A DNA stretch of 64,000 nucleotides from Episyrphus balteatus (GCF_945859705.1 NC_079135.1:37559679-37623678); one strand, 5' to 3'. Counted from the stretch's first letter, positions 12,557 through 24,050 are shown. Notes: generated by a model from the sequence alone, not told the origin. Program-made: numbers and translations.

Positions 12557-12693
12557 AGGCCCTAACCCATAGAATCCGTTGAGTGCGTTGCGTCAATCAA
12601 TCCGTTGCAGTTGACGGATATAACGATAAGTATACGTTGCATGACGTATTTCTTTTTGACAGCTAACTTCAAATTCCTAATGGGTTGGCCCCT
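12557..12693. mobile_element. Small Harbinger-like MITE (137 bp)
   Basis: Terminal inverted repeats AGGCCCTAACCCATAG and CTAATGGGTTGGCCCCT, flanked by TAA on both sides (12554-12556 and 12694-12696). The 3-bp TWA duplication is typical of PIF/Harbinger. The interior has no coding capacity. Confidence 0.6.
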
Positions 12694-13385
12694 TAAAATC
12701 GTAATGTAGCAAATTTAAAAGTTAAAGATCCCTAAACGATATAGTACAGTAGGGTATGTCACTTTTGTATGGCCGACGAAAAGTACTCTGATTTTGCAAT
12801 GTAATATTGGTCAAAAGTTGTATAAGGGTCTAAGGTTTAATAATATGTAAAAAAAGATTATAATATTGTTCGTCTTTCGCTCGCTCAAATCAGTTGAAGT
12901 TGTTAAGAAAAATCCGATTTTATATGAAAGAATTATTTTTGAAGTGAAAACTTCTTTAGTATCGTAGTGATTTGAAACAAGATGAAACGAAAACGCGACA
13001 CGACTTCAACTTGTTATAACTTTTTTGTTTTAATAGATAGATGAATTAAATTTGTATTGTAGATAGGTAGTTAAATAAATTATAATTGTACAAAATTTCA
13101 ATTAATTTCATATTCAAAGTTCGGAGATAACGGTAAAAAGATGTTCTTTTCCAACACAAGTTATATCTTTTGATCTAGTGCACATACAAATTTGATTTAA
13201 CTTTAATACGCATGCTAATAACATAACCTTTTATTTGATATATCACACATAACGTTACGTGCTCTACAAGTTACACAATCTTAAATTAAAAAAAATTTAA
13301 AAATACCTAAAAACACCTGTGGAGCTGTTGGCGATGACCAGCTACCAGTGTAGGAAGGACCGTAATCTCAGTCTGGAAATTCGAC
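12694..13385. other. Spacer, nothing recognised
   Basis: AT-rich sequence between a small MITE and a tandem repeat. No gene or element could be supported. Confidence 0.45.
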
Positions 13386-14085
13386 ATGGTTGACTTTAAA
13401 AAATTCTAACTTCTCTTGTAGACATCTTTGAAATAAGATTTATCCATCATTATACAAGGTGAAATAATAAGCTTTCACATGGTATAAAATTTTTTATAGG
13501 TGGTCAAACAAAAAAATTGATTTAATAGCATGAGAACATAAAAATAAATGTTTTTTTGCTTTTTGGATGAAATTTCATCAAGTTTAAAAAAATCTAGTTT
13601 TTTTTGTAGATGTCTCATACACCTGATCAATATATATATTTTGAGCTAAAAATAAGATTTCAGATGGTGTAAAAATTTGTATAGGTTGTTAGGGGAAAAA
13701 ATGGATTTAATAACGTGAGAAGATAAAAATACGTGGAAATTGATCGAGTTCAAAAAATTCTAGCTCTTTTTGTAGATGTCTCATAGACCTGACCGATATA
13801 TATATTTTGAGCTCGTACAATAAGCTTTCAGATGGTATATATGTTGTAGGGAAAAAATGCATTTAATAGCGTGAGAAGACAAAAATACGTGTTTTTTTCG
13901 CTTTTTTTGATGGAAATTGATCGAGTTCAAAAAATTTTAGCTCTTTTTGTAGATGTCTCATAGACCTGATCGATATATATATTTTGAGCTTAGACAATAA
14001 GCTTTCAGATGATATAAAATTTATATAGGTTGTCATATAAAAAACATGGATTTGAAGGTGATAGAATAAAAATAGGTAGATTTTT
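13386..14085 (+). repeat. Diverged tandem repeat, ~166-188-bp unit, four copies
   Basis: The phrase TTTTTGTAGATGTCTCATA (first copy CTTGTAGACATCT) recurs with its key G at 13418, 13606, 13772 and 13949. In each unit it is followed by a TATATATTTTGAGCT or related block and by AATAAGCTTTCAGATGGTAT. The copies differ by substitutions and indels, so the array is old. It abuts the LINE fragment on the right. Confidence 0.85.
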
Positions 14086-14205
14086 TCTATTTTTTTTTTT
14101 TTTGCAAGAAAAATGATTTCTTAAGGTTTCACTTCTAACACGTGTGAATTGCACACATGATTTTTTTTTTTTTTTTCGTTTATTACTTCGCATCTTCTTT
14201 ACTAA

Positions 14206-14598
14206 GGCTTTATTGACTCTCCATTAAACTTCCTCCGTTTTGCCTTAAGAGGACTTCCGTGGGTTGATAATTTCAACTTGCCCCCTTATCAAGAACGTTT
14301 GCAACTCATTAACTTACAATCTTTAGAAAAACGTCGCGAAGTTGCCGATGTTATTTTCATACACCAAATTTTATGTAATGTAATTGAAAACTCCACCCTC
14401 CTCGAGCAAATTAGTTTTAACGTAAGTTCCTATTCTCTCAGAACGACCCCGCAATTTCATCAAGCTCTTCATAGAACTGATTATGGCAAAAATGAACCGA
14501 TTACGAGAATGTTAAGGAATGTTAATAAAAATTGTAATATTTTTGATTGTAATAACAGCAAGATCACACAAAAAAACCTACTATATGGTATTTCATAG
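14206..14598 (+). pseudogene. LINE reverse transcriptase C-terminal fragment (Jockey/CR1-like)
   Basis: An open frame from about 14206 to the TAG at 14596-14598 encodes the far C-terminus of a non-LTR retrotransposon ORF2. Recognisable blocks are FALRGLPW, then YQERLQLINLQSLEKRR, VADVIFIHQIL, and RTDYGKNEPITRMLRNVN near the end. This is the usual tail after the reverse-transcriptase thumb in Jockey/CR1-type elements. Everything 5' of it, including the catalytic palm, is missing, and a stop lies just upstream at 14203. This is typical 5' truncation during target-primed reverse transcription. The clade is uncertain. It cannot encode an active enzyme. Confidence 0.75.
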
Positions 14599-15052
14599 CC
14601 CTCTTGGACCTAAAGATTAGTAAAGATTAGTAAATAGTGAAATAGTAAAAGAGAAACTGAAACTGGACTTTTTATTTTTTTTACTGATCTAACAAGTGCA
14701 TAAGCATGCTTTTTTATTTTATTTATTGTTTTTTTTTCTACACTTTTTTAATTTTTTTACTCATTTTTAAATTTTAACTTTATTTAATACTTTATTTTAA
14801 TTCTTTTTCTATATGGTTGTATGTTTCCCCATGCTCCCATATAGTTACATATTTATTTTTACATTTTGTATCTGCTTGTAATAAGCAGCCCCGCTCTTAT
14901 CTCGTGTTTATTTTTTTTCTTCAAAAAACTCTAATTTAAGTGCCGATATGACTAGCCACCGCAAGTGCCATCATACTCGGTGTAAATGGACCCCAGCGCG
15001 TGCGGTATCTGGGGGGGAAAGAGGCGTGGGATAATTTAATTTAATTTAAATC
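14599..15052 (+). mobile_element. LINE 3' UTR and short repeat tail
   Basis: This follows the reverse-transcriptase stop directly. It holds an AGATTAGTAA duplication, a T-rich stretch and a GC-richer block near 14940-15025 ending GGGGGGGAAAGAGGCGTGGG. It stops at an ATTTA-type repeat tail (about 15029-15050), a plausible 3' end for a non-LTR element. The boundary is inferred. Confidence 0.55.
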
Positions 15053-17904
15053 GCCATTAAAAAAAGGGAATTTTAACAAAATTAAAAACTAAATTCAATT
15101 ATTTTCAATCTCTTTTAAGGATTTTTTTGAAGTTTCACGTCATTTACTAATTGAACATTAAACTTAAAAGTTCTTTTGAATAAAACGTAAAGTTCGATCT
15201 TTTAAGGGGAATTTTTAGAGCTAATGGAGGTTTTAAAAAGCATATCTATTTATTCACTCTCCATTAGCGTCATTTTTATATTATCTGAAAAATTTTTGTT
15301 CGTCAAATGACCTAAGGAATCGTTAAAACAACAAAAAAAAAAAATACTGAAAAAGTAGTTCAAAGCAGCTTTAAGTACTAAGCAGTAGATAAATATTTCC
15401 AAAGGAACGCAGCTAATAATACTCTCAGACAAGAATATTTTTCTAGGTACATAGGTACATACCTACATACGAAAATATATAAATGTATTCCTTAAGAAAA
15501 GATATAATATTTAAAACGAGTACGCCTCGCCAGAATTTGTTATCTATGGATATGAGGGTTAAATAGGCAACAACTTCATTAAAGATTTTAAATAGAAACA
15601 CGACTAGTAAAACTAACCAAGGTCGAGATGCTGCATAATATAATCATCAACAATGCAACAGTAACAGTCTTTAGTTACCTCTGGTATGTATATCGTTTCT
15701 CTCGTTTTCGGCTGTAAAATACTTATGTACATAGTAGTTTTTGTTTTTTTATATTATTAATCCTTCAAATCTTCATATTGAAATCTATTTGATTTGACAG
15801 AATCGTAGCTTTTGACAGACTTATTTTTCAAAAAAATTAAAAATCGCTAGCATATTTTCAACAGAGAAACCTTATATGTTTCCATTAAAAGTAAGAACGT
15901 TAACTAAAGAAGAGTGAATTAAATATTTTTAACGATGTATACTTAAATGCGTCAGTAGTTTAACATTACCGTTAACGATAAATTTCAAAATTTAATGGAG
16001 GCTCAATAAATTGGCCCTAAGTGTTCAATTTCAAGAAATATAAGCTTAAAAGTTTTTGTTGGAATTATCTTTCACAAACGGCGCAATTAAAAAAAAACAT
16101 GTATTTCAAAAATCTCTAAAAATCCTAATTTCTTCGATTTCTTCCTATGTTTTGAGCGAGCCAAAGATATTAATAAAAATGAAAATTTTAAACGCAGAAT
16201 TTTATTTTGATAAGCAAAAGCTATTACATTTGAAAATTCCATAGTTGATGAGCACTTTGACACACCCTTATGCACCTACAGTAATCTTCAGTAAAATAGG
16301 ATCCTTAATTGGAAAACTTAGTGTAAAACTCTAAAATAATTGTTGATAAATATATCCCACATACATATGTACCAAATCAAACCGCTACCCTTTGGTTCAG
16401 GACCCCAAATTCAATTCATATCCCATCAACTTTAGGCTATAATTATTATCATTGCCTTTGTGTATATTCTTAGCCGCAAGCAAATTATTTGTGATGAACA
16501 TCTCCTAAATAATTAAAATACATTTCAGTGAGCAATCATATAACAAACACGTGTCAATAATCGCAAATTACATACTCTGAGTTGTGTGTGAATTGTGTTG
16601 ACACTATATCGACGAACGTCCAGCTCCAGTCTTCATTTTCTGAAGTAGCTTTTGACTTTATTGAAGTATAATTTATTGTAAAGGATTTAATATTAGTTTG
16701 TTAGGGGTGGTGGTAAAGGGGCGAACACAAACACATTGATATTACAATTGCTCTAGATTATTCAATGCCAATTACACATTTTAAAGAAAAGTAAACCCAT
16801 ATACGATTAAAAAGAACAAAAATATATTAAATTAAAGCATAACCTTCTGAGGGTGGGTTACTACCTTAATCCTTACTGCTTTAATAAAAGAGTTTCACGG
16901 CGAAAATTTAGCTACTATGTACCTACAAGTAACAAAGCTTGAAACAATCTCTTCAGTTGCTGAGTTTATTTTTCTTTCCATACAAATTTATGGTTGAAAA
17001 ATGATTGCTCTCAGTATCCAAGTTTCATTTTTCCAAGAAAAATCTAAACCTTTTCAAAATCTTTTTAAAAGTTCTTGAATTTCTGTTCAGTCCAGCATTT
17101 TTGTTTCGTGCTGAGTTTTTAAATTAGTTTATATCTTATTGTGTTTATTGGCATGAAAAAATATCCCCGGATAATATCAATACACAACCCTCTTGTAACT
17201 TTTATTCAAAGAAAAAGGTTCTTTCATGTAATGTTACTGATGATGGTAGTTTTCTATAAGGGTACAATTTTCGCTGTCCGTCTGAATTGATGTATGTATT
17301 TTAATCCTATTTTTGAATTTTCCATTTTTTGTCAAATCTTTTGAATTGTTGCAAATTCAATTAGAAAAATTTAATATTTTATATTGACAACGCGTGCTTA
17401 ATTTTTGTACCTACCTATTGTACAAAAATGTTATCAAATATGATTTGATAAGTAAATGTAAGAAGCATTATGTTATGCAAACCTTTATTAAGCAAAGTGT
17501 GCTTATAATTGAATTGAAATTGAAAAGGTGACAGAAATGATTCTTTTGTCCATCATTTCTTTTTTTATAACGCCTTTGATTTTCAAGGTTAACTGACTAA
17601 AGGTTGGTAGTCTAGCAAGAGTTGCTTTTAAAATTTATGAGTGAAATGCAAAATATGCTATAGAGAGCAAAAATATCACTTTCAAAAACAATAATTATTT
17701 TGGTTTCAGGACTTTTGCTGAAATTTTTTTTTATTATAGATACCACGCCCTTGGAATTAGTTCAAGTTATTGTACAGTGGGCTTTCATCCCCATTTAAGC
17801 TAATCTTGAGAGTTTGAGGCTATGGGAAGGTTTATAGAACCACAAATTTATCTACATCAACAGTAAATGAATTGAGAGGAATGGAATGGAATGTCAATGA
17901 AAAA
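15053..17904. other. Spacer with one dispersed repeat
   Basis: No gene recognised. The segment 15353-15417 (phrase AAGCAGTAGATAAATATT...CCAAAGGAA.GCAGCTA) recurs at 38148-38203, so it belongs to a dispersed family. Several short TAATGGAG/CTCCATTA inverted phrases occur near 15220-15265 and 15990. Confidence 0.5.
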
Positions 17905-17907
17905 TTA

Positions 17908-18186
17908 CACCGGCACACAAAATAAAAAAAGTGTCATGTAAAAGGAACTACCCCTATCTTTACATATGTTTTTGGGCACGCTGAATCCGAATTTCAAGTC
18001 CGTTTTGCAAAAATGCAAAAAACTAAAAAAAAAAGTCATACAAATTCAAACAAAATGCAGTCACAGCTCAAAACTGAAGGGTGACCGGGCCAAACAGACT
18101 TGAAATTCGGATTCAGCATTCCCAAAAACATATGGAAAGATAGGTCTGGTTCCTGGTACGTGACACTTTTTTTTTGTGTGCCGGTG
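17908..18186. mobile_element. 279-bp foldback MITE, PIF/Harbinger-like
   Basis: Terminal inverted repeats start CACCGGCACACAAAA and end TTTTGTGTGCCGGTG. TTA flanks both ends (17905-17907, 18187-18189), a TWA-type 3-bp duplication. The inner arms also pair (CTGAATCCGAATTTCAAGTC with GACTTGAAATTCGGATTCAG), so nearly the whole element can form one hairpin. No coding capacity. Confidence 0.85.
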
Positions 18187-18197
18187 TTATTTATATA

Positions 18198-19266
18198 CAG
18201 GGTGTCCCAAAAGTAATGGATCAAATGAAATATGCTGATAGGGCAACTTAAGGGCTCTCAAAATTTGGTAACTTGTTCATCCCAAATCCTTACGGTTTTT
18301 GATTAAATGCAGTTCTTGTGAAATTTCGTAAAATCCCTACTTTGGAACAGTATTTTGCGCCCTCCGCCCATAATTGATTTTTGTTTTTTACCATTCATTC
18401 ACTAAAACATTGGGTAATAGTAAGAAACAATTAAGTAATCAAAATATTTTTTATTTCATACGCCATTTTGCTGCAAATTAATTAACAGTTCCAAGTTTTA
18501 TAAAAACTCAATTTCTTACTTTTAATTTAGAGCAACACGCTGAAAAAAATTTATATGGTGTGACACTGGTTTATAATTTTAAAAACTTGTCCCAGTATTT
18601 CAGTTTTCAAAAAAGTATAAAAGTTTCCAATGTTGAAGTTAGATCGCAAAATATTACAAAAAAAAATTACAATTTGAATTCAAAAAAACAAGGTTTTTTA
18701 GAGCAAAAATTTAAACAAAAATCGAGGCTTTTATTCAAAAAGAAATAAACAAACAACAGTCAAGAAAATTTGTTTATTTTTCTCTGAAATACCCTGTTTT
18801 GTTGCTTTTAAATTGTAATATCTTTAGTTCTAACTTCAACTTTGGAATCTTTTATACATTTTTGAAAACTGCAATAACACGGCAAGTTTTCAAAATAATA
18901 AACCAAGGTCACACCAAACAATTTTTATTCAGGGTGTTGCTCTGAAATAAAAGTAAGAAATTATAAATCATGGAACTGTTAATTAATTTGCAGCAAAATG
19001 TCGAATGAAATAAAAAATATTTTTATTAATTATTTATTTCTTATTATTAGGCAATGTTTTAGTGAAAGAATTGTAAAAAACCAAAATCAATTGTCAGCGG
19101 AGGAAGCAAAATACTGTTGCAAAGTCGGGATTTATCGAAAATTCACAAAAACTGCATTAAATCGAAAACCGTAAAGATTTGGGATAAACAAGTTACCAAA
19201 TTCTGAGAGCCCTAAAGTTGGCCTATCAGCATACTTCGTTTGATCCATTACTTTTGGGACACCCTG
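18198..19266. mobile_element. 1.07-kb foldback element with mariner-type ends
   Basis: Ends CAGGGTGTCCCAAAAGTAAT and ATTACTTTTGGGACACCCTG, each flanked by TA (18196-18197, 19267-19268). The inverted repeat continues inward for about 500 bp per arm with moderate divergence, leaving a short centre near 18745. TA duplication and the CAGGGTGTCCC end suggest Tc1/mariner ancestry. There is no transposase; open frames inside are by-products. Confidence 0.85.
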
Positions 19267-19268
19267 TA

Positions 19269-19640
19269 TAATAAGCACCAGGGAGCAATACAAAAAAGTA
19301 AACCAGTTACAACACTTGATAGGTATTACTCTTAAATGCATATTGCGGCTGGGTACAAAGTTTTTTAGTCATAAACCATAGTTTACAGGACAATGCGATT
19401 GATGTTTGAATAGTGTATGAAAATCGATGAGTTTTTACCCATAGACCTGGCTCTTTCAATTGGATAAGTTGCTATAAATTAATGTTTTTTGATACCAAAT
19501 GAAAGCGAAAAAAGAGCTTATTCTTTTTTGATCAAACCCGAAAAGTGCACTTTTGTGACTTAACTCCTTTGAACCCGGTGGCAAAGATTTATATATTTCA
19601 ATTCAATTTCACCCAATATGTATTACAACTTACGCTTGCC
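19269..19640. other. Spacer, nothing recognised
   Basis: Mixed sequence between the foldback element and a TE remnant. No ORF or repeat structure could be supported. Confidence 0.4.
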
Positions 19641-19860
19641 TCCTATAGCATCTTGAAAAAAAAAATACATTTTTAAAAATTTTCACTAAATCCATCGAGT
19701 GAGACATCAAAAGATAGGTCTCTTTAAGCTCTATTCATAATTGAAATCCAAAAATTTTGAGTTCTGGTTCTTGGGATACTTCCACTCAAACATTTTTTCC
19801 GTTGGGGGCCCTCGAGGCACTGACTCAGCTGCCTCATTGTAATGCACGCACCTGAACTAA
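19641..19860 (-). mobile_element. TE remnant carrying a satellite-related unit
   Basis: Contains the reverse complement of satellite phrases (CCATCGAGTGAGACATCAAAAG, TTTAAGCTCTATTCATAA). It then has a GC-rich terminal block around GGGGGCCCTCGAGGCACTG and ends near GCGTGCACCTG-like sequence. The same order occurs at 24081-24299, so the satellite unit and the GC-rich end belong to one dispersed element family. Confidence 0.6.
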
Positions 19861-20461
19861 GGTGTCCCTGTGAAAGACTTTTATCATCCCAATCCTGCTA
19901 TTCTGGCTCCGTTTAAAAAATTAAATAATTCAGTGAACTTACTGATTTTTTTTGGAATGTTAGAATAGATTCGAAATATTTATAGAATCAAGTTAGTAAA
20001 TAATTGAAATATTTGCTTTATAGAGCCATTACAATTTTACAATAACAACAATAAAAACCAGGACACAGCGAGTAATGACGTCAGTTATTTAATATATTAA
20101 ACTCGATCTTAATTCAATTTGCAGTTTGCATATTCAATGAACTTGCAATAAATTAATAAAATTTGCAAAATGAATAATCTTCTTATTAACAACTTAAGTA
20201 AACTGAATAGAATAAGAATTAGTTATAAACAAATTATTATCATCGTTTTATGGGCGTTTAAATTGCATATATAAAAAAGTAATTTCTTTTGATTTAATTG
20301 ATGTTATTTTATTTTAAATCAATGAGGTCAATGTTTTATTGTTTTTATTTTTAATGTCTTAACTTGATTGTGTTAATGATTAACAATAATCGATATATTT
20401 TTGGTTTATCACTTTAGCGATGCCATTTAAACGCATATTAATATATTTCATGCATACCCAC

Positions 20462-20520
20462 CAGTGGCGTATCAAGGAATAGGCAAAGGGGGTCTGAGCT
20501 CTCTCAACTTCTTCAGAACT
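20462..20520 (+). mobile_element. Possible TE terminus CAGTGGCGTAT
   Basis: CAGTGGCGTATCAAGGAATAG resembles the inward-reading end at 24299 (CAGGGGCATACATATCATTGG). Together they may bound one composite element of about 3.8 kb, but this rests on an ~11-bp similarity only. Confidence 0.3.
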
Positions 20521-21714
20521 CCATCGTCAAGTATTGCAAAAGTTTGTTCATTATAATGTAAATGAAAAAAAAAAAAGTTGTTGGAAGTTAAATACAAATA
20601 AAAAACGTAGGTATGTTTATTTGGATTTAATAGCTGCGCTGCTTTGGCAATAATTTTTCTACTGCATATTTTTTGGTTCTAAGACAGCGAAATGGTAAAA
20701 TGTACACAAAGAAATATAAAAACAGAGCTCAGTCTTAAACGTTAGAATTTAATTCCTTCATAGTCCATCTAGTTTCTAGTCTGTACGCCAGCTATGAAAT
20801 TTTATTACATAAGAAAACTATAGATAATTTTTTTAGAAATTGTATTTTAACGACATGACGTCAATCAAATGACATGGAGTGTAACTAAAGCAAAAAATCA
20901 TTCGTTCGATAAATTTATTTTTATTCGCAAAAAAGAATATACACTGACTAAACAAAATAGATAAAAATACCTACCTACATAAGCTCGCTGTTTATATGTA
21001 AATGTTTAACTTGCTGTTGCGAATGAGTATACATTTCTATAGCAGTAAGTATATTGATAGAAACCATGATAGTATTTCGAGAGAGTAAGAGATAGATTTA
21101 TGGTAAACACTCCTCCTCCCACTATATAGACTCCATTTCTGTCAGCCAGATAACAGATTATAGTGCTTTCAGAGCCACGCCTTGTAACCGAAAAAACAGG
21201 CTGTAACAACATCAACCACCGCCTTTTTAACTTCATACTCCACTGCCAATCGAATGAAGTATCATTTTATTACTTTGCAAGAACCGGTATATGCGCAGTG
21301 TAGCTCAACTCACCTGTTTGAGGCTTTAGATTTCAGATAGTCAAAGGGTTCTTTCCTGGCACAATCCAGCAACCATCTAAAAGTACGAGGTGTTTAGGTA
21401 CTTTTCTACTTTTCTTTAATAGCAGCTTGTGTGGTGGACAAAATTGATGTTCATCTTGTTTCCATTTATTTATTTGAGTATTGTAACTTTGGTATGATTT
21501 TCTGAATGAAATAATGATACAGTCTCTACCAAACTTAAAAAGAAGAAATGGGTACAACCATTTATGGTATGTCGAGAGAAAACAATTATAATTTTAAGTT
21601 GAGGACTTTATTAAAAAGTCTGTTAGAAAAGAATCGAAGCTTAAATAGTTCCCACGAAGATAAGTCGAGCAAACGACTTATAACGGTATACGAATTATCA
21701 CTAACAACTAATCC
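20521..21714. other. Spacer, no gene recognised
   Basis: AT-rich sequence. Open frames near 21006-21236 and 21548-21808 lack any family signature; the second runs into the terminal repeat of a foldback element, so it is not a gene. Confidence 0.4.
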
Positions 21715-21722
21715 TCGATTCG

Positions 21723-22697
21723 GCTATGTGAAGTTAGCACCCAAAATGCTAGTGTTTTTTTTTTTTCAAACCTGCCTGGTGCGATTGCCCAAGGTTATCC
21801 CAGAATAGCCCAAGATTTTTTTTGCCAGCCCACCATTAGTTCTATAAATTATAACGGAATTATTTTTTTTTTTACCTTAAAAAACACAAAAAAAAATTTT
21901 TTATTGAAAAATTGTTGGTTTTGCTCTGTGGTTCGCTTGCCCAACGTTAGCCCAGGATAGTCCATCTTTAATTTTTTAATTCTTCTATGATCTTAGGTCA
22001 AAGATCATAGAAGAATTAGTTTGTATTCACCACAGCAAAAAAAAGTACGCATACACCTCAGTGACCTTTTTAATTAATAACTTAGAAAAATTAAATCCAC
22101 TGGTGTTTGGATGCTCCTCAAATGTTATTCATTTGACTTAGAATTTTTTGGTTTACCATATAAGCAACTAGAAAAGATACTTGCTTTGTAAAATCTATCA
22201 AAACATTTTTCAAAAGTATCAACAAATATAAAATGGTGTGAAGTGATTTCTTTTTCTAAACTAACCTTGGTAATTCCAAAAAATTACATCACTTTTTTTG
22301 CTAGGATAGCGAAAATAAAAGTTGGGCTATCCTGGGCTAACCTTGGCCAAACAAAACACGGCTTTAAACTAACGATTTTTCAAAGGAAAATAAATCACAA
22401 ATTTTTCGGTTTCTAATACTATGTATATGAAAAATAGTTTTTTGTTATCTTTTGAAAAAATAGTGGTATAAAGAAAACAAAAGTTGGGCTATCTTGGGAT
22501 AACGTTGGGCAAACGAACCACATTGCAAAACCAACAATTTCTACACTGAATATAACAAAAAATTATTTTTGTGTTTTTTGAGGTGAAAAAATGGGATAGC
22601 AAAAAAATAATATTGGGCTATTCTGGCCTGACTTTGAGAAATCGAACCAGGCAGGTTAAAACAAAATTAGCATTTGGGGGTGCCAACTTCATAAAGC
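21723..22697. mobile_element. 975-bp foldback element with internal iterated motif
   Basis: Ends GCTATGTGAAGTTAGCACCC and the inverse of GCTTTATGAAGTTGGCACCC, flanked by TCGATTCG (21715-21722) and CCGATTCG (22698-22705), a near-perfect 8-bp duplication. Inside, a motif like GGGCTATCCTGGGCTAACCTTGG recurs at about 21785, 21930, 22325, 22490 and 22615, inverted between the two halves. Class is uncertain: 8-bp duplication fits hAT, 8-9 bp also fits Mutator-like. No coding capacity. Confidence 0.75.
21977..22018. repeat. Perfect 18-bp hairpin with 6-nt loop
   Basis: TAATTCTTCTATGATCTT at 21977-21994 pairs exactly with 22001-22018 around the loop AGGTCA. It lies inside the left half of the foldback element at 21723-22697, off its centre. 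Confidence 0.9.
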
Positions 22698-22705
22698 CCG
22701 ATTCG

Positions 22706-23555
22706 TGGCTGTTGGAAAATTACACCATATAAAAGCAAATCCTGAAGCAAGTATTTAAGAAATTAAGACTAGGATATTAATACAACAGAAAATAACGAAG
22801 AAAATAGTGTCCCCGACTAAACTTATGGCGTTATTTTAGGACCCAGAGCTACTTTCGCTCGTCTAGTGAATCCAAGGACGTACATCCGTATGGACCTTTG
22901 GGAACGTATGACAGGGACCTACGAGATATTATTTGAAGAAGAAACTTGTTAACATAAACAGAATAACGAAACAATAAGACCCTATGTTTACTCAGGATCC
23001 TAATTTTTACCTAATTACATGAAGGGGCGTTAAATATTAATATTTACTTTTGAAAAAGAAATGTTAAAGGGATTAATTGCAAGACAGTTTTGTTATGGTA
23101 TTAACCTACTAAGTGAATTTCTGTGAACGGGAATTATAACTTCAATCGCGAATACATGTGTGTACAATCTACTCTCTCTTCAGAATACCTGGGAACAATT
23201 TCCCATCCAAATGAACATTTTCAGATATTTGTATTCGCTATTTTTCCCTAAAGCGTCTCTTTATTGAATTATAGTCTGGTTTTAAAACTAAAAGTTCAAT
23301 TGAACTCTGGCTAATTTTGCATCTTAATCTTATTAACAATACTACCTTTAATTTACCTTTAATAATACACACGAAATAAGAATAGGCCTAGTTGTTTGGG
23401 AGCTAGAGCTAATTTTCTTCAGGCTACCTAAAAATCTGCAAAAGCTGAACATTATATGGGGTTTCCCGGCCCGATTTCGAAAATCAGTTTTTTTGCCGTC
23501 AGTCAAATGTGCAGGTGTATACAAGTACACATACTGTTTTTTTTTAACTTTAGAA
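22706..23555. other. Spacer, nothing recognised
   Basis: Sequence between a foldback element and a satellite-related remnant. No gene or clear element. Confidence 0.4.
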
Positions 23556-23559
23556 GGAG

Positions 23560-23735
23560 GATAACTTAAAAGTTGAAACCACAGTCTTGAAACAATTTTT
23601 GGTTTAAAAGAGTTCATAGTCGACAAACCTATGCATTTAGGTAAACAAATTTTAAAAGAATATTTTTTTAAGATTTTCGACAAAAATTCAAGCTTAGCAA
23701 GGTCGACAAACTTATGCATTTAGGTTAAAAATCCC
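23560..23735 (-). repeat. Diverged satellite-related units, left of the hairpin insertion
   Basis: Reverse-complement relatives of the 306-bp satellite unit: AGGATAACTTAAAAGTTG, TTTAAGATTTTCGACAAAAA and a CCTATGCATTTAGG variant of the AGGCCT block. Sequence resumes at 24038 after the insertion. Confidence 0.7.
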
Positions 23736-24037
23736 TCAATATAAGTTCAAGTGACCTCAACTCCAAAAATTTTATAAAGCGTTTCGCCCAGGTACGACAG
23801 TGGGCTCATCAGTTAGATCTATCGTACCCTTACTAAGACGCCTTATTTTGGTCGATGTTTACCGACACTATATAAAACTAACTGATGAGCCCACTGTCGT
23901 ACCTGGGCGAAACGCTTTATAAAATTTTTGGAGTTGAGGTCACTTGAACTTATATTGAATTATATTCAATCACTCCACTTAAAATAAAAATAATTTTAAT
24001 AATTTTTATTATTTTTGTTATTTTTTTCTTCGTTATT
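23736..24037. mobile_element. 302-bp insertion: perfect 81-bp hairpin plus AT-rich tail, 13-bp TSD
   Basis: Arms 23736-23816 and 23878-23958 are exact reverse complements (81 of 81), separated by 61 nt. They are followed by an AT-rich tail (23959-24037) made of TTTTTATTATTTTTGTTATT-like repeats. GGTTAAAAATCCC is present at 23723-23735 and again at 24038-24050, an exact 13-bp duplication; the sequence on both sides belongs to satellite-related units. Each arm contains CTGATGA, a 5-bp helix GCCCA/TGGGC and GAAA in the order of a hammerhead ribozyme core. Long variable duplications, inverted terminal copies and hammerhead motifs are all known from Penelope-like retroelements, so a Penelope-derived fragment is the leading guess. 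No ORF. Confidence 0.7.
23882..23908 (+). ncRNA. Hammerhead-like core motif (right arm)
   Basis: CTGATGA, then GCCCA, a ten-base loop, TGGGC, then GAAA. These are the conserved boxes of a hammerhead in the right order and with a fully paired helix II. The inverted left arm carries the same motif on the minus strand. I could not fold convincing helices I and III with a cleavage triplet, so activity is unproven. Confidence 0.4.
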
Positions 24038-24050
24038 GGTTAAAAATCCC

